A stretch of DNA of 64,000 nt, taken from Cristatella mucedo. Taxonomy: Eukaryota > Bryozoa > Phylactolaemata > Cristatellidae. The position numbers and the translations under genes are program-made. Under the pieces are notes generated by a model. The model had not been told where the DNA came from. It worked only from the letters and a program-made list of their open reading frames with translations, and made no database searches. This document shows positions 1 to 12,840 of this stretch, one piece after another. Position 1 is the first letter of the stretch. Each line of letters opens with the position of its first letter. Location: the NCBI GenBank assembly GCA_009760855.2, contig WPIO01000189.1, positions 220,001-284,000 of the forward strand, given 5' to 3'.

Positions 1-55
<55 letters not shown>
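1..55. repeat. (AG)n microsatellite
   Basis: An uninterrupted AG dinucleotide run reaches the left edge of the window and probably continues beyond it. Confidence 0.97.
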
Positions 56-57
<2 letters not shown>

Positions 58-1790
58 TAGCACCAGCACCAGCCGAAAGGCAGGCAGACGCCCGAGAGAG
101 CTCTAACCGATGGTGGTCACGTGACTTTATTTTGCGAGCGGCATGAGCGGTGAGCCGGGTGACACGTGGGCCAGCGCGTACCGTGTGCCCGTAGACTGCA
201 GACAGCTGCAAAAAGAGCTCCTGAAAGCTTCGGGCTTCGATACACGTCCAAGATACACTACGATACACGCGCTTCGATACACGTCCCAGCCATTGATGGC
301 CGTTTGCTATCACTCGCCGTTGCGACTGCCACATTCCCATGCTGACCAGACCCGTGTCAACCTACTGTGTGCAGTTCTGAATCAGCCTATTTAAATTTGA
401 GCGCGAGTCCGTCCGTAAGTGAGTCCGCAAGCGAGAGTCGCTGACGTCAGCTTCGTATAATGTAGCTATGATGAGTGTCATGGCAAAAATGTCAGAGGAA
501 ATTATCTACTAATGTAGCTACAATAAGCACGCAGCTGAAAATGAACGAAGTGAGTTTTGCAATGAATAGGGAGATAGTGAGGTGGACAGCGATGCGCAGG
601 TTTTTTTTTATCGACACACAAACTACGAATTTGAACGCTGTGGGGATTATCTCTCGGTGGGACGGATAAAAGAAGCGAAGAGTCAGACCTGGACTGAGTT
701 TTAGCAGTCTGGTCAGTGCTAGTGCGTGCCTGCGAGTCACTGCGGTCACGTGTCACGTGCCTGCGTGTCACGTGTCGGTGTCACGTGCACTCGTGCCTGC
801 GAGTCAATGCAGCTAGCGTGCCTTTGCGCTACTACGCGATTGCATACTTGGTCCTTTTATTTGTTAAATTAAATTTCTTCATGAATGTTTGAGGTTAGAC
901 ACCGTTTCCCATTTTCTTTAAAATGAATTAGAATCGCCGCTTATCGGAGAACGTTTTCATATTCCGGTCTCTCCACTCAGGTCCGAGGCGTCAGAGGTCA
1001 CAGGTCCGAGCCAATCGTTACACAAGCCTACAATCATAGTCAATAGGAAGAAACTGGTATTATAGAAAAGCTTTTGACTTTCGAAAGAGTCTAAAGGGTA
1101 TTTTAATTGTACCGTCTTAATTTACGTAAGCATACGTAGATCAGGCCGTGAAGGGCTCTCTCTTGTCGGGGGGGGGGGAGCTGCGTATAAGGCTCCGGGC
1201 TGAGACGATCGCCCGTCACGGTCAAGGTTGTGAGTTTGAGCACTGCGGTGCGTGTAAAGCGCCTTTATGGAGATTAATTTCTCTTGGGGCGTTCTACAGA
1301 TGAATTGTATCTATTTAAATATAAATCTCAAAGCACTTCAAATCGGCTGAAAACTTAGTACTCATGTCTTTCTTACATCACCTCGTCATCGGCTATCTTG
1401 ACCGGTGAGAATGCTTTCACCCAGACGCGGCAAGCACGTTTCATCGTAGCGCGCTTCGGTCTAGAGCCAAACCAAGCCAATGCTGTAATGCGGCCTCGTA
1501 GCCTTTTTTAATTGTCCCCCCCCCACCACTCACTGCCTATCAGCGACCGGTAGGTGACACGCAGGGTCGTAGTCTGGAAGTAAGAGCTTGTCTCAGTCTC
1601 ACAATTTAGCCTTTATACTTTTCAAAAAAATTCTATAGTGCATCTATGCTATCCTACATAATATCGACGGTAGTGCGCCACGGCACTTCCGCCAGTTATG
1701 TGCCGAAGTGTGGTCTGCGGATGCGGATGTGGCGGCCATTGCGTTTTGCAAAAATAGCCGGCTAGACGGCGAGACGTACTTGTACATCTA
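56..1790. other. Intergenic, no gene recognised
   Basis: No coding-like open frame is visible. The stretch holds a cluster of CACGTG E-box hexamers at about 745-790 and one degraded SINE (about 1180-1310). A GGCGGCCATT motif near 1730, resembling a YY1 site, could belong to a promoter just upstream of the tentative transcription unit described in the findings. Confidence 0.5.
1180..1310 (+). mobile_element. tRNA-derived SINE, degraded copy
   Basis: The 5' tRNA-like head is eroded, but a B-box-like GTGAGTTTGAGCAC is followed by the family 3' hairpin: GTAAAGCGCC, AGATTAATTTCTCTTGGGGCG, then CAGATGAATT. The same 3' end occurs in the better copies at 11636 and 12701. Confidence 0.7.
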
Positions 1791-2034
1791 CGTACATCTT
1801 ACACGTCCACAGCGTGCGCACATGTGACATGCGGAAAAGTATAGAGAAGAAGCCAGTTGTACAGGACAGGACTGACCTGGACGCAGCGTGCCAGCGTGTA
1901 ATTAGTAAAATGGTTCGGGTGGCCCGACAACTACCACTACAGAGATACCGCCACGACGCTTCTCCAGCGTTGGCCGACTGTTGGCGAGGTAAGTCCAAAC
2001 AAACAAGTAGGCCTCGAGTTCTAAGAGGCGCTGT

Positions 2035-2148
2035 TGCAGCTTCTCTCTGTCTCTCTCTCGCTCTCTGTCTCTCTCTCGCTCTCTCTGTCTCTCTCTGTCT
2101 CTCTCGCTCTCTCTCTGTCTCTCTCTCGCTCTCTCTCTCTCTCTGGCT
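2035..2148. repeat. (CT)n-rich imperfect microsatellite
   Basis: CTCTCTCTGT and CTCTCTCGCT units alternate. The arginine/glutamate or leucine/serine open frames across it are repeat artefacts. Confidence 0.95.
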
Positions 2149-4001
2149 CGTGCAGCATCGATACGAATTCTGATAACCAGATTTGAGCCCAATTGTCCCC
2201 AACGGACCCCACCTTGGTGGGGTAACTGGGTGCAGGTATATCCTACACCTTCATTTAAGCTGTGACTGGTTTCAAGACTTTGGCTTTCATATTGCATGTA
2301 CGCGACTTGAAAGGATGTGAGCACGTGCTCGGTTGGACGCTGCCAGCAGGCTCGCAAAAAGCGTATGGATGAGTGATTCTGCATCTGCGGAGGGATGTCG
2401 TGACGCCTTAGTACGTGCTTTCTAATTGTTCTATCTGGTTGATACTGCTTTCTTTTGCGACGACGGTTGTAGATAACGCGTCTTTGTTTGGAACTTTGCA
2501 AATCGCAAAATAATCACCATTACTTACAGGTCTCCATTTTTGCACGTGTCTCTCTTTCGCAATGAGTTACATCTCTGTTAAGTATTTCATGTGTATTTTT
2601 AGCTTTGTCATGACACGTGCCTGCAGTCCTCCGGATCTGTCACCAAGCATTTACTGCACCTGCAAGTACTTGCGTTGGATGTAGCATCAAGCGTTAGATG
2701 TGGTGTCGAGCACGGCCTTCGGGTGAGTTCAGCAGCCAGCCAGCCAGTCGCTCTCTGCCTGCTGCCTAATCGCAATATCCTGGTAACTTGTTTGCGTGCA
2801 CAGATCACGAGGTTGGCAGCTTGTTGGGAGCTGTCTGCCATTACAGCTGTGCTATAAAATTATCTGCTTCAATGGGTCTTGCTGACAATGAAATTGTTTT
2901 CTTTGTCTCGATCCTACAAGCTGACAGCATGCCACTTAGCACTAGACTTTTGGTTTGTACTAGCTGCTGCTTTCAATCAGAGGTCTGTTTCGATCTTAAG
3001 ACAGTCATGTGTTCTCTGAGTGTGCTGTCCAAATATTATTACCTCGTTTGAGCAGGTGTCCTGCTGTAGCTGCCTGACAGCTTGCTATTAGCCGTCCAGC
3101 AGTCCCTTAATGCATCGCTTGATATTATCCTGCTACATTGGCAGTCTGCAGACCTTGCCGTGTTTATTGTAATCGGTGTTTGCTCTTTTTACCATTTAGC
3201 CTCTGAGCATACCGTTGGAGGCCAAATAACGTGAGACCATCAAAAGATTTCATCGTTGCAAACGTGGAGCCTGGTTAGGTTTGATTCTTCCTGAGAGCAA
3301 CTGGGCAAATACTGCAGAGTTTTGCATAATATAATGGTACGTTGTGGTCATTTGTGGCTTGTAGCTTAGTCAGTGAGTGACCCTTTTTATTGATAAGCTT
3401 TCAAGCTGTGGTGGTATTTTTGCACTCTTGCCTTGAACGATGTGCAGGATCTTTCCTGCATGTCGTGGCTGTGTGCAAGAATGACTGTACGTTCTTTGAC
3501 ACGAGTGGTTCTGTTGCAGCCCTCGTTGTCACTCGCGTGCAGACATTCTGCTGTCATGATTCCGTGGTTTTGCTTCGGCATGGGCGATTGTGACCACCTG
3601 ATGCTGATCATTAAAAGGTGTCTTATATGCATTTAGAGCAATGCCTCATGCTGCATTACTGTATGCCTATGTTTATTTGTGTTTGTAGGTTCAAAGCCTG
3701 TGAAAACATCTAGAAGCACTTTGCACCCCAAGTTCCAGGCCGCATTCCAAGTGTCAAACCACAAAGGCTGCGGCATGCCAGTGCAGTTTCTGATTTTGCT
3801 TCGTTTTGTGCAATAAAGCGTCAACAAAAGAGTTGTAATCGAGTTGTCAGTTTTACGCCTGGGTCACGTCCCTAAACAAAACTTCTGTGTGGGCCCCCCA
3901 TAGTTGGTCTGTATACTCGATATTGTCAAGTACTGAGATGTTCCTTTGCTTTGTAGTGAAGTCACCAGTTTTGAACCGTCAAATACATCGTGCAGCTATA
4001 A

Positions 4002-4443
4002 CAATGGTTCTCAACTTTGCTAATGCTGCGACCCTTTAACAACAGCTCATGTGGCGACCCAAAAACAAAGTTATTTTAGTTGCTTCATAACTGATTTTGC
4101 TATGAATCGCAATGTGAATATCTGATATGCGGGATATATTTTAATTGTTATAAATTGTGACCATGATTAAAACATAATGATTAATCACAACAATTCGCAA
4201 TTGTATTGTATATTGTGAAATATTTATTTCTATTTGTAAAAAACCCGGCCAACAATCTTGACGGCGTTTTAATGCCATCACGCCGGGTACTCGTATGTAG
4301 GCGGGCCGTTTGGAGACGATAGAGCAGCAGTGTCTTGGTTCCTAAAGCCATCGAAATTCGCGTTTTCCGATGGTCTTAGGTGACCCCCTGTGCAAGGGTA
4401 GTTCGACCCCCAAAGGGGTCGCGACCCAGGCTGAGAACCGCTG
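4002..4443. mobile_element. Non-autonomous hAT (Charlie-type) DNA transposon
   Basis: The element opens with CAATGGTTCTCAAC and closes with GCTGAGAACCGCTG, whose reverse complement is CAGCGGTTCTCAGC. This gives imperfect terminal inverted repeats of about 14 bp of the CAGNGGTTCTCAA type used by Charlie-group hAT elements. Subterminal GCGACCC and GGGGTCGCGACCC blocks, a GACCCCCAAAGGGGTCGCG palindrome, and interior ATGAATCGCAATGTGAATAT and GATGGTCTTAGG segments resemble rodent URR1 and opossum OC1 elements as I remember them. There is no transposase frame. The 8-bp flanks (AGCTATAA and AATGCTAC) do not match, so no target-site duplication is evident. Class and ends are well supported; the family assignment is from memory. 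Confidence 0.8.
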
Positions 4444-4609
4444 AATGCTACGAGAACGTGACTCGGTCAAGTTGTTGACCGTGACAAGTGACAGCAAATG
4501 TGTGGAAAGATGTGTGTTAATCGCTCTCATCGCTGCTTCCTGTACTGAGAAAAAAGGGAAGTGCAAATATCAAATTGAGAGTGGCCCGTGGAGCGTAATT
4601 CTCACTTGC

Positions 4610-4790
4610 ACGCTGACCCCGTACATGTCATCCCTAGTCAGGTTATTCATTCATTTGTTTATCAAGCCACTCACCATTCAATCGCATTTCCTTTGCAGCA
4701 AAAATGTAAAGCCCAGAAAGATATTGAGTTCTCTGAGGGTGCTTTATCAAGTGGATTATTATTATTGCTTGAAAGACTCCTTGTCATTTG
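4610..4790 (+). mobile_element. LINE 3' end fragment (hairpin-tail family A)
   Basis: Includes the family 3'UTR phrase ACCATTCAATCGCATTTC followed by the terminal hairpin region, here AAAGCCCAGAAAGATATTGAGTTCTCTGAGGGTGCTTT in pieces, and a TTA/ATT tail. It is 5'-truncated and carries no reverse transcriptase sequence. Confidence 0.8.
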
Positions 4791-6297
4791 GCAGTATTGC
4801 ACGATTCAGTCTATATTTGTCCAATAAATTGTCTGCCCGAGTTCTCTTAGCTTGTCCGTCAGCTGTGAATTGTATAGGCAGGTATATTTAAATGTACAAG
4901 AAAAATCTTATGGACTGACTGCAGCCTGTGGGAGCAGTAAGAGCAGTACAGCTTTTTAATTTAAGCTGCCACGTGCATGAAATTTAGGCAACGTACTCAC
5001 ATGTACATCAGGTAGCACCCACGAAATAATCTAGTGATCAGGACGTGTGTCGGGCCTGGCCTAGGCCTGTGTAAATCCAAAGTACTGTCTACCAGTAATA
5101 GAGAATGTGGTGGGTCGTGGCATTAAGCTCGGCGAGTAAAAGCATGTACCATGCATGCGTGCATGTCTGTGTAGAGCTTTAGCCCAAAGCTCCGTGGCTT
5201 CTCGTGGCCAACTCTTGGTCAGCCCTTCTTGGTCAGTCCTTATCGGCTTCTTTTCTCAGCCTCTTCCTCTTGTCTCACTTGTAGACTGTCTTGTCTTGTA
5301 GACTGTCTCACTTGTAGAGCACCAAGGAGTGGGCTCGGCCCAGCGCTCGGGCTATTACAGTGGGGTCTTCCACTAGTCTCATTTCTAAATTTTCAGTTCA
5401 AACGTGTCGTGTACAACACAGCTACAAACTCGATCCTCTATCGACTCGATATTCTGACCTTCACCTCAGCTGCAAGAGTGAGGCTGAGGAATGCGACCAG
5501 TGGGTATTATCCCTGACTTACCCTACTAACTACCAGTAAACCAAGGCCGGAATCATAGCAAAATGGAAGATTGCTCTACACTTGAGGTTGCAAGCAGATG
5601 GCATGCGATTGCTCACACGAAGACTGATTATAGGTAAGCTCCTGCAAGGTAATCAATACGTCTTAACGGTTTCCACACCTCTGCAGTCGGCCGTGCGATT
5701 GGTGGGCCCTGAGTGGGTCAAGGTCCGTACGCCCTTTTAAAGAAATGCTTCGCTCTGCTGACGGTAGGGGAATACCTAATCTGGAACCCCCCTCAGAAAA
5801 GAATGTACTGTACACCTGTCACTGCGTCTGCGTGTTCTCTGGCACGAGATCCGACCCAGAAATCTGCCAACGGTGCGAGCAAACAGAATATCATTTCGCT
5901 CAAGTGCACTAGGTCATTGTTTTGGGGGGGCTGCCACTCGCTCACAATAAAGCATATTAAAATCGTACAAATGATAGTGCGATCCAATTTAACGCGAAAA
6001 ATACTCGATAGCGCTCTAGTAGGCAGCCTGCATTGCTGCTTGTGGTGCAAAGTGAGCACTAACTTGGGAGATCTCACGTTAACTCGTGCGCGGTCACGCT
6101 TTTCGGTTTATTGCAGAGTGACCTTTGAGTAGATTCTGAGTTCGACTTCGGGGGGTGTGTGGGTGGTGGGAAGGCCCAGCTATTGTCAGCTGCTACCGCT
6201 TCTGCCTGCGAGGAGGTCTGTGAGGAGGTCTCCTCCAGTGCCTGTTCTGCTGCGCTGTCAGAGAGACCAGAGAGAATCAGGATCGCTGCCCAGGCAG

Positions 6298-6349
6298 CGA
6301 CCGACCGACCGACCGACCGACCGACCGACCGATCGATCGATCGATCGAA
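6298..6349. repeat. (GACC)n(GATC)n tetranucleotide array
   Basis: About nine GACC units pass directly into about four GATC units, so the array has changed register by point mutation along its length. Confidence 0.95.
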
Positions 6350-6944
6350 GCCCAATCGAATGCTTCAAGCTGCGAAAACGCTACTTCGGCGAGTCGCTGC
6401 CTGCAGCTATCGAGGAGCGGGCCCGGCCCCGATTTAGCTGGCTGGCCAGTCCATCCACGAGGGCCTAATGAGGGGCAACCTTTATTGAGCTGCAAAGAGT
6501 GGCTCTGGAGAGAGCGGCTCCTTCAGCTGGACCTCTGAGCCTGGCAATCGCTCGCGCTTGCGAAATGAACGAGCGATAAAAGCAGACCTCGTTACTGCGA
6601 GTACTCGCATGCCTGGCTCTGTACATCTTGGGAGTCTTCGAAGTCCGGCTGGCTTCGAGCGCGCACATTTCTGAGCTCGTGGCCCGCTTCGAGGGAATGC
6701 AGGCGAGGGAGACCCGATTTTTCTTATCGGGAATGAGCTTCGTACGCGCGTGAGCACGTGTGGAGGTTGAGCAGTCCGACCGCTGCCGTGGCCGAACCAG
6801 ATAAGCAGATGGCATTAATAAAAAAAAAAGCGGTCGTGCAGAGATCTAGTATTAATGGGGTGCGCTTGTGCAACGGGGTCCTACAAGCTTCCAGCGACTA
6901 CGTTCGACTGTCACGTGGCTTGGTAGTTCGGCAGTATATCGGTA

Positions 6945-7445
6945 CCCTTCATTCTATGGCTCCAGCCTATCTCTCAGATATACTCCCCCATCAGGCCAAG
7001 CATCGTACCACCCGCTTTTTGGAATCCAACAGTCTAGAAATACCTCGTACAAACCTTAAATCCTTTGGAGACCGTGCATTTAGTTCGTATGCTCCCAAAG
7101 CCTGGAACTCCCTCCCACCTGCGTCAGAACATCCCCTGACCTGACCACATTTAAAAGGAACCTAAAAACACACCTATTTAGGACAGCATTTATCGGGTCC
7201 CTGTGATTCGTCCTTGATGTGCTTATGCGTGCTGACACTGTGCATGCTGCCACTAAGCACATTTGCATGCTGACCCTGTGCATGTCACCCCTAACCATAT
7301 TATTCATTTCGTTTGTTTTTCAAGCATGATTTTACTTACCATTCAATTGCATTTCACTTTACAGCAAATGTAAAGCGCCTAGAAAGAGATTGAGCTGTCT
7401 GAGGGCGCTTTATCAAGGGCATTATTGTTATTATATTGTTATTAG
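6945..7445 (+). mobile_element. LINE family A, 5'-truncated copy
   Basis: Encodes a broken remnant of the extreme C-terminus of a CR1/L2/Rex1-type non-LTR retrotransposon ORF2: [14 protein letters not shown], then [20 protein letters not shown] and WNSLPP. The 3'UTR with the AAAGCGCC...GGGCGCTTT hairpin and an ATT-rich tail follow. A frameshift or premature stop near 7143 breaks the frame. No reverse transcriptase catalytic motifs remain. Confidence 0.88.
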
Positions 7446-7580
7446 CGCTGAAGGGTTCCACAGCCTCGTAGTGACGAACCAAGTGCACCTTTTGGCTCCT
7501 CATTAGTAAATGGTTGCCGACTTAACATTTGCCTCATTCATATAGCGGCAGGAGAGCCTTGAGGGCTGTTAAAATGCATG

Positions 7581-7582
<2 letters not shown>

Positions 7583-7664
<82 letters not shown>

Positions 7665-7665
7665 C
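7583..7665. repeat. (CA)n(TA)n compound microsatellite
   Basis: A CA run of about 64 bp joins a TA run of about 20 bp. Confidence 0.97.
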
Positions 7666-8039
7666 ATATTTATAATAAAAATATTAAAATACAGGTCATA
7701 TTTTGACCAGCAGCTAAAAGTGACGTACGTGGACTCGTGAGACACTTGAGCTAATTTAATGAATCGCTCACCGGTAGCTCATTTGTTTAGATGCTGCCCC
7801 GAATCGGCTCGCCAACTCAAGATGATCTTTTACCTTCAAATGTACGTTCATTCAGCTGCAACGTGGCCGTTTCTCCCTTCGGTTTTAATATTTGGGGAGC
7901 TCAGGTGAACCTTCAGGTGGCTGTGCCATGAACCTAGCAAATTCAGTCCGTTAAAAAATGGCCCGTGATAAAAAATTGTAATCTAGATCTCACTCTCAGA
8001 CCCATCCATAGATACACACTAGCGAGCGTTCGAGCGTGC

Positions 8040-8116
8040 GTTCGTGCGTGTGTTCGTGTGAGCGTGTGTGTGTGCGTGTGCGTGTGTGCGTGTGTGTGTG
8101 TTTGTGTGTGTGTGTA
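8040..8116. repeat. GT/GC-rich imperfect microsatellite
   Basis: GTGTGT runs are interspersed with GCGTGTG and TTCGTGTG variants, suggesting a decaying GT array. Confidence 0.85.
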
Positions 8117-9170
8117 ACGCCATTGAGGAGCCATGGAGAGTGCTCGGCTGACCTGCAGGAGATAGGAAGGCCGAAATTCGTGATGGAAGGGAGGCTGACA
8201 AAGGGACGGGCCGAAAAGGGTAGTTTGCCGTAAAATGCTCTCGTCGTTGTGCGTTGTGACGCGGGCCGTGTGGCTGCAGCTGCCAGCTGTTAATCACTAG
8301 CGATGCCTTCTAGCCGGCGCCTTTCCGAAGGCTCTGGATGGGATATTGGTCATGTATCCCCTATTAGCTGATGCGAAAATAGTTTTGTAGGTCTGCGAAC
8401 GTGACGGCTTCCTTAGGCAGCAGCAATAGCCAAAGAAGCAGCCGTCTACAACTACAACCGAAGCCGCTCGCTGCCAACGCATACTCGCTGTGACATATTC
8501 GCTGCGACACGCACGTGTGACACGCTGCAGACAGCGGCCGCTCACTCGCCCGCTTATGCGACAGACGGCGTTCTCCAAAAGCAGTCGGAGAACGGGAGGC
8601 TCTTCTCGCCGGATCTCGTCCGAAGGTTCTGGAAGATTCTCAGCTTCAGCGAGATTAAGCCGAACGCAAGACTACACGATTCGCCGAGTCATCGCCGGCA
8701 TGCGATCGCACGTACAATGAAAGAACTGTTGGAAGTATGTCGACCCTCTGGTCAGCAGCACTGGATCTCGGTGGCCACGAGAGTTGCTCAGCGAAGGGTT
8801 GAGAATATTTCTGAATCGTGCTTCATCTTAGGCTTTCATTTCGTACAAGATTTCCCAATTTGATCATTACTTTCTGTTGACAACAGATCTTGCAGGTGCT
8901 TACAGTGGACTTTTCAGCTTACTAACGCGAGTTTCATTGGAGTCAGATTTTTTCCCAGAGACGTTTAGAATGTTTCCTGAGGTATTGCTATTTTCAGCTC
9001 CGTGCGCAGCTATTGTCTGCACGCGTTAGTACTATTGTAGGAGCTGCTTCGTAGAGTCCATCTTTGAGGCGCTAATTTTGCATCGGCCTTGGTCACGTGG
9101 TTGTGAGGTATATGAGGCATTTCACTACTTTCTTGCGTTTCTTGCGAAGGTCTTGGCTCCGGAGCCCATA

Positions 9171-9230
9171 GCGTACGTGCCTGCTTAACGACATGACATA
9201 GCGTACGTGCCTGCTTAACGACATGACATA
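9171..9230. repeat. Exact 30-bp tandem duplication
   Basis: A 30-bp unit beginning GCGTACGTGCCTGC and ending ACATGACATA occurs twice head to tail with no mismatch, which implies a recent duplication. Confidence 0.97.
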
Positions 9231-9475
9231 GCTATACTAAATAATTGGTGTAATACACGTAGTGTGGACGTATGACACGATGAGATAGTCGCTTTCGCTG
9301 AGAGGTTGTCGGAGGGAGGAGGTGAGAACTTTGTCATTCTGCTGACATAACGTAAGGCCGATAACAAGGTAATGCTCGTTATATTTTGTCTCGCGCAGAG
9401 CGCTAAAATTAAGAGTACTAGGGAAAGCTGGGGCCACAACCATCACAACCGATTAACCGATCGCAAGCCATTCTG

Positions 9476-9640
9476 ATTTGGTCCAGGGGGTAAGGTTCTC
9501 GCCTTCGACGACCGAAGTCAAATTGATTGCATTTGATGACCGAGGTAGTGTGCTCGAGCCCTGCAGTAAAAAATATACGTGAACCTCCTGGATACAGATA
9601 AAGTTCTCCTAGGTACAGGTAAAGATAAAGTTCTCCTAGC
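9476..9640 (+). mobile_element. tRNA-derived SINE, degraded copy
   Basis: An A-box-like GGTCCAGGGGGTAAGG is followed by a B-box-like GTGCTCGAGCCCTG. The region between is expanded by a partly repeated GACGACCGAAG / GATGACCGAGG segment. The 3' hairpin is reduced to GATAAAGTTCTCCTAG repeated twice. Confidence 0.7.
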
Positions 9641-9649
9641 TATATAAAT

Positions 9650-11635
<1,986 letters not shown>

Positions 11636-11766
11636 CTGGCTTGGTCCAGCGGTTAAGGTGCTCGCCCCCGACCACGGTCTGGCTGAGGTCGTGGGCTCGA
11701 GACCGGAGGCATATGTGAAGCGCCTGAATAGAGATTAAGTTCTCTTGGGGCGCTATAGAAATGATG

Positions 11767-11768
<2 letters not shown>
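11636..11768 (+). mobile_element. tRNA-derived SINE, good copy
   Basis: The RNA polymerase III A box reads TTGGTCCAGCGGTTAAGG and the B box GTGGGCTCGAGACC. The 3' part is GAAGCGCCTGAATAGAGATT, then AAGTTCTCTTGGGGCGC and TATAGAAATGA, running into a TA microsatellite. This is the clearest copy for comparison with the LINE tail. It is not a functional tRNA gene, because the acceptor and anticodon arms do not pair as a cloverleaf. Confidence 0.9.

Positions 11769-11798
<30 letters not shown>
11767..11798. repeat. (AT)n microsatellite
   Basis: Pure AT run directly at the 3' end of the SINE. Confidence 0.97.
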
Positions 11799-11800
<2 letters not shown>

Positions 11801-12114
11801 GCAGCAGACCGCTCCTCGCGTAGAGCGCTTCGCACGCAGAGCGCTCCGCGCGAAGACCGCTCCGCGCGCAGACCGCTCCTCGCGCAGAGTGCGTCGCACG
11901 AAGAGCGCTCCGCAGGGCAAACCGTGCGTGCGGCCGAACGTTTACTCTTGACGGCGTGAGAAGGCGTTGAAGGCTGCCCTAGGAGAACTAGGTAGACCAG
12001 GAGCGAGCTAGGTTTAATCAGCAAAGCTCCTGCTTCATTGCCACGCGCGATGGCGGAGGTAATCAAAGAGCAATAACTGCGTAACTAGCCTCCCACGAAA
12101 GAACGAGACGCTCC

Positions 12115-12205
12115 GGCTGCGGCGGCGGTAGCGGCGGCTGCGGCGGCGGTAGCGGCGGCTGCGGCGGCGGTAGCGGCGGCGGCGGCGGCGGCGGTAGCGG
12201 CGGCT

Positions 12206-12244
<39 letters not shown>

Positions 12245-12245
12245 T
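12115..12245. repeat. (GGC)n/(GGT) trinucleotide array
   Basis: CGGCGGCGGTAGCGGCGGCTG units repeat, ending in a pure CGG run of about 36 bp. It reads as poly-Arg, poly-Pro or poly-Ala depending on frame. Confidence 0.95.
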
Positions 12246-12700
12246 AGCCTGAGGCACGCCGCCCGGTCACGCGCGGCGCAGCCCGCGACTGCCCGGCCGC
12301 CGACGCCCCACATCCGCCAGGTAGCGCACGAGCGCGCCCGCGTCGGAGCGTCGGAGCTCGTGCGGCGTCGCGCCAGCAACCGCGGTGTGCAGCTCACGCT
12401 GGCGTGTCCGATTTGCATTGACAGCCGCAACAGCTGAGCAACCGCGCCCTTCATTCATCGACGAGCATTTCCGGTCGCATGGGTGCTACGCGAGCTCTTC
12501 CGGTTGCGACTGGCCCGTCGGTCTCCGCTTCCGGTTGTCTCAGGACGCTAGCAAGCGCGAGCTATTGCGACAGCCTATGCATGCCGCTCGCTAAAATGGT
12601 GACTATCAGCTGACACCTGCCGCGCGTCGCGCGCGGTAAGCCACAGATGAAAAAAGAACCAAGCGATCGCGATTTGAGCACCGCGAGCAGCAACCGCAAA

Positions 12701-12840
12701 TTGTTTGGCCCAGTGGTTACGGTGCTCGCACCGACCAAAGGTCGGGGCGAGGTCGCGGGCTCGAGCCCCGTGGCCTACGTGAGGCGCCCGAATAGAGATT
12801 AAGTTCCCTTAGGGCGCTGTACAAATGAATTATGCTATCA
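12701..12840 (+). mobile_element. tRNA-derived SINE, good copy
   Basis: A-box TTGGCCCAGTGGTTACGG, B-box GCGGGCTCGAGCCC, then GAGGCGCCCGAATAGAGATT, AAGTTCCCTTAGGGCGC and TGTACAAATGAATTA. Same family and orientation as the copy at 11636. Confidence 0.9.

Larger units (their letters stand above)
4444..6940. other. Intergenic, no gene recognised
   Basis: Apart from the LINE tail at 4610-4790 and the GACC/GATC array at 6298-6349, nothing here reads as a gene. The open frames are short, overlap on both strands and have no recognisable domain or consistent splice context. Confidence 0.5.
7446..9475. other. Intergenic, repeats only
   Basis: Contains the CA/TA microsatellite (7583-7665), a TG/CG-rich patch (8040-8116) and an exact 30-bp tandem duplication (9171-9230). 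No gene is recognised. Confidence 0.5.

Noticed and set aside
2204-2222. Short palindrome ACCCCACCTTGGTGGGGT as a regulatory hairpin
   Set aside because: 8-bp arms with a 2-nt loop next to a microsatellite; too little to assign a role.
1902-2501. 199-codon minus-strand frame with Arg/Glu run
   Set aside because: Its central third is the CT microsatellite; the flanks have no recognisable domain.
11636-11710. Functional tRNA genes at SINE A/B boxes (also 12701, 23571, 58640, 61793)
   Set aside because: Only the internal promoter boxes are kept; no complete cloverleaf with acceptor stem and anticodon arm, and the same sequence continues into the SINE 3' part.
12035-12454. Arg-rich/Pro-rich/Ala-rich frames across the GGC array
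   Set aside because: Trinucleotide repeat read in three frames. The non-repeat part (ELHTAVAGATPHELRR) faintly recalls an ankyrin repeat but lacks the consensus.
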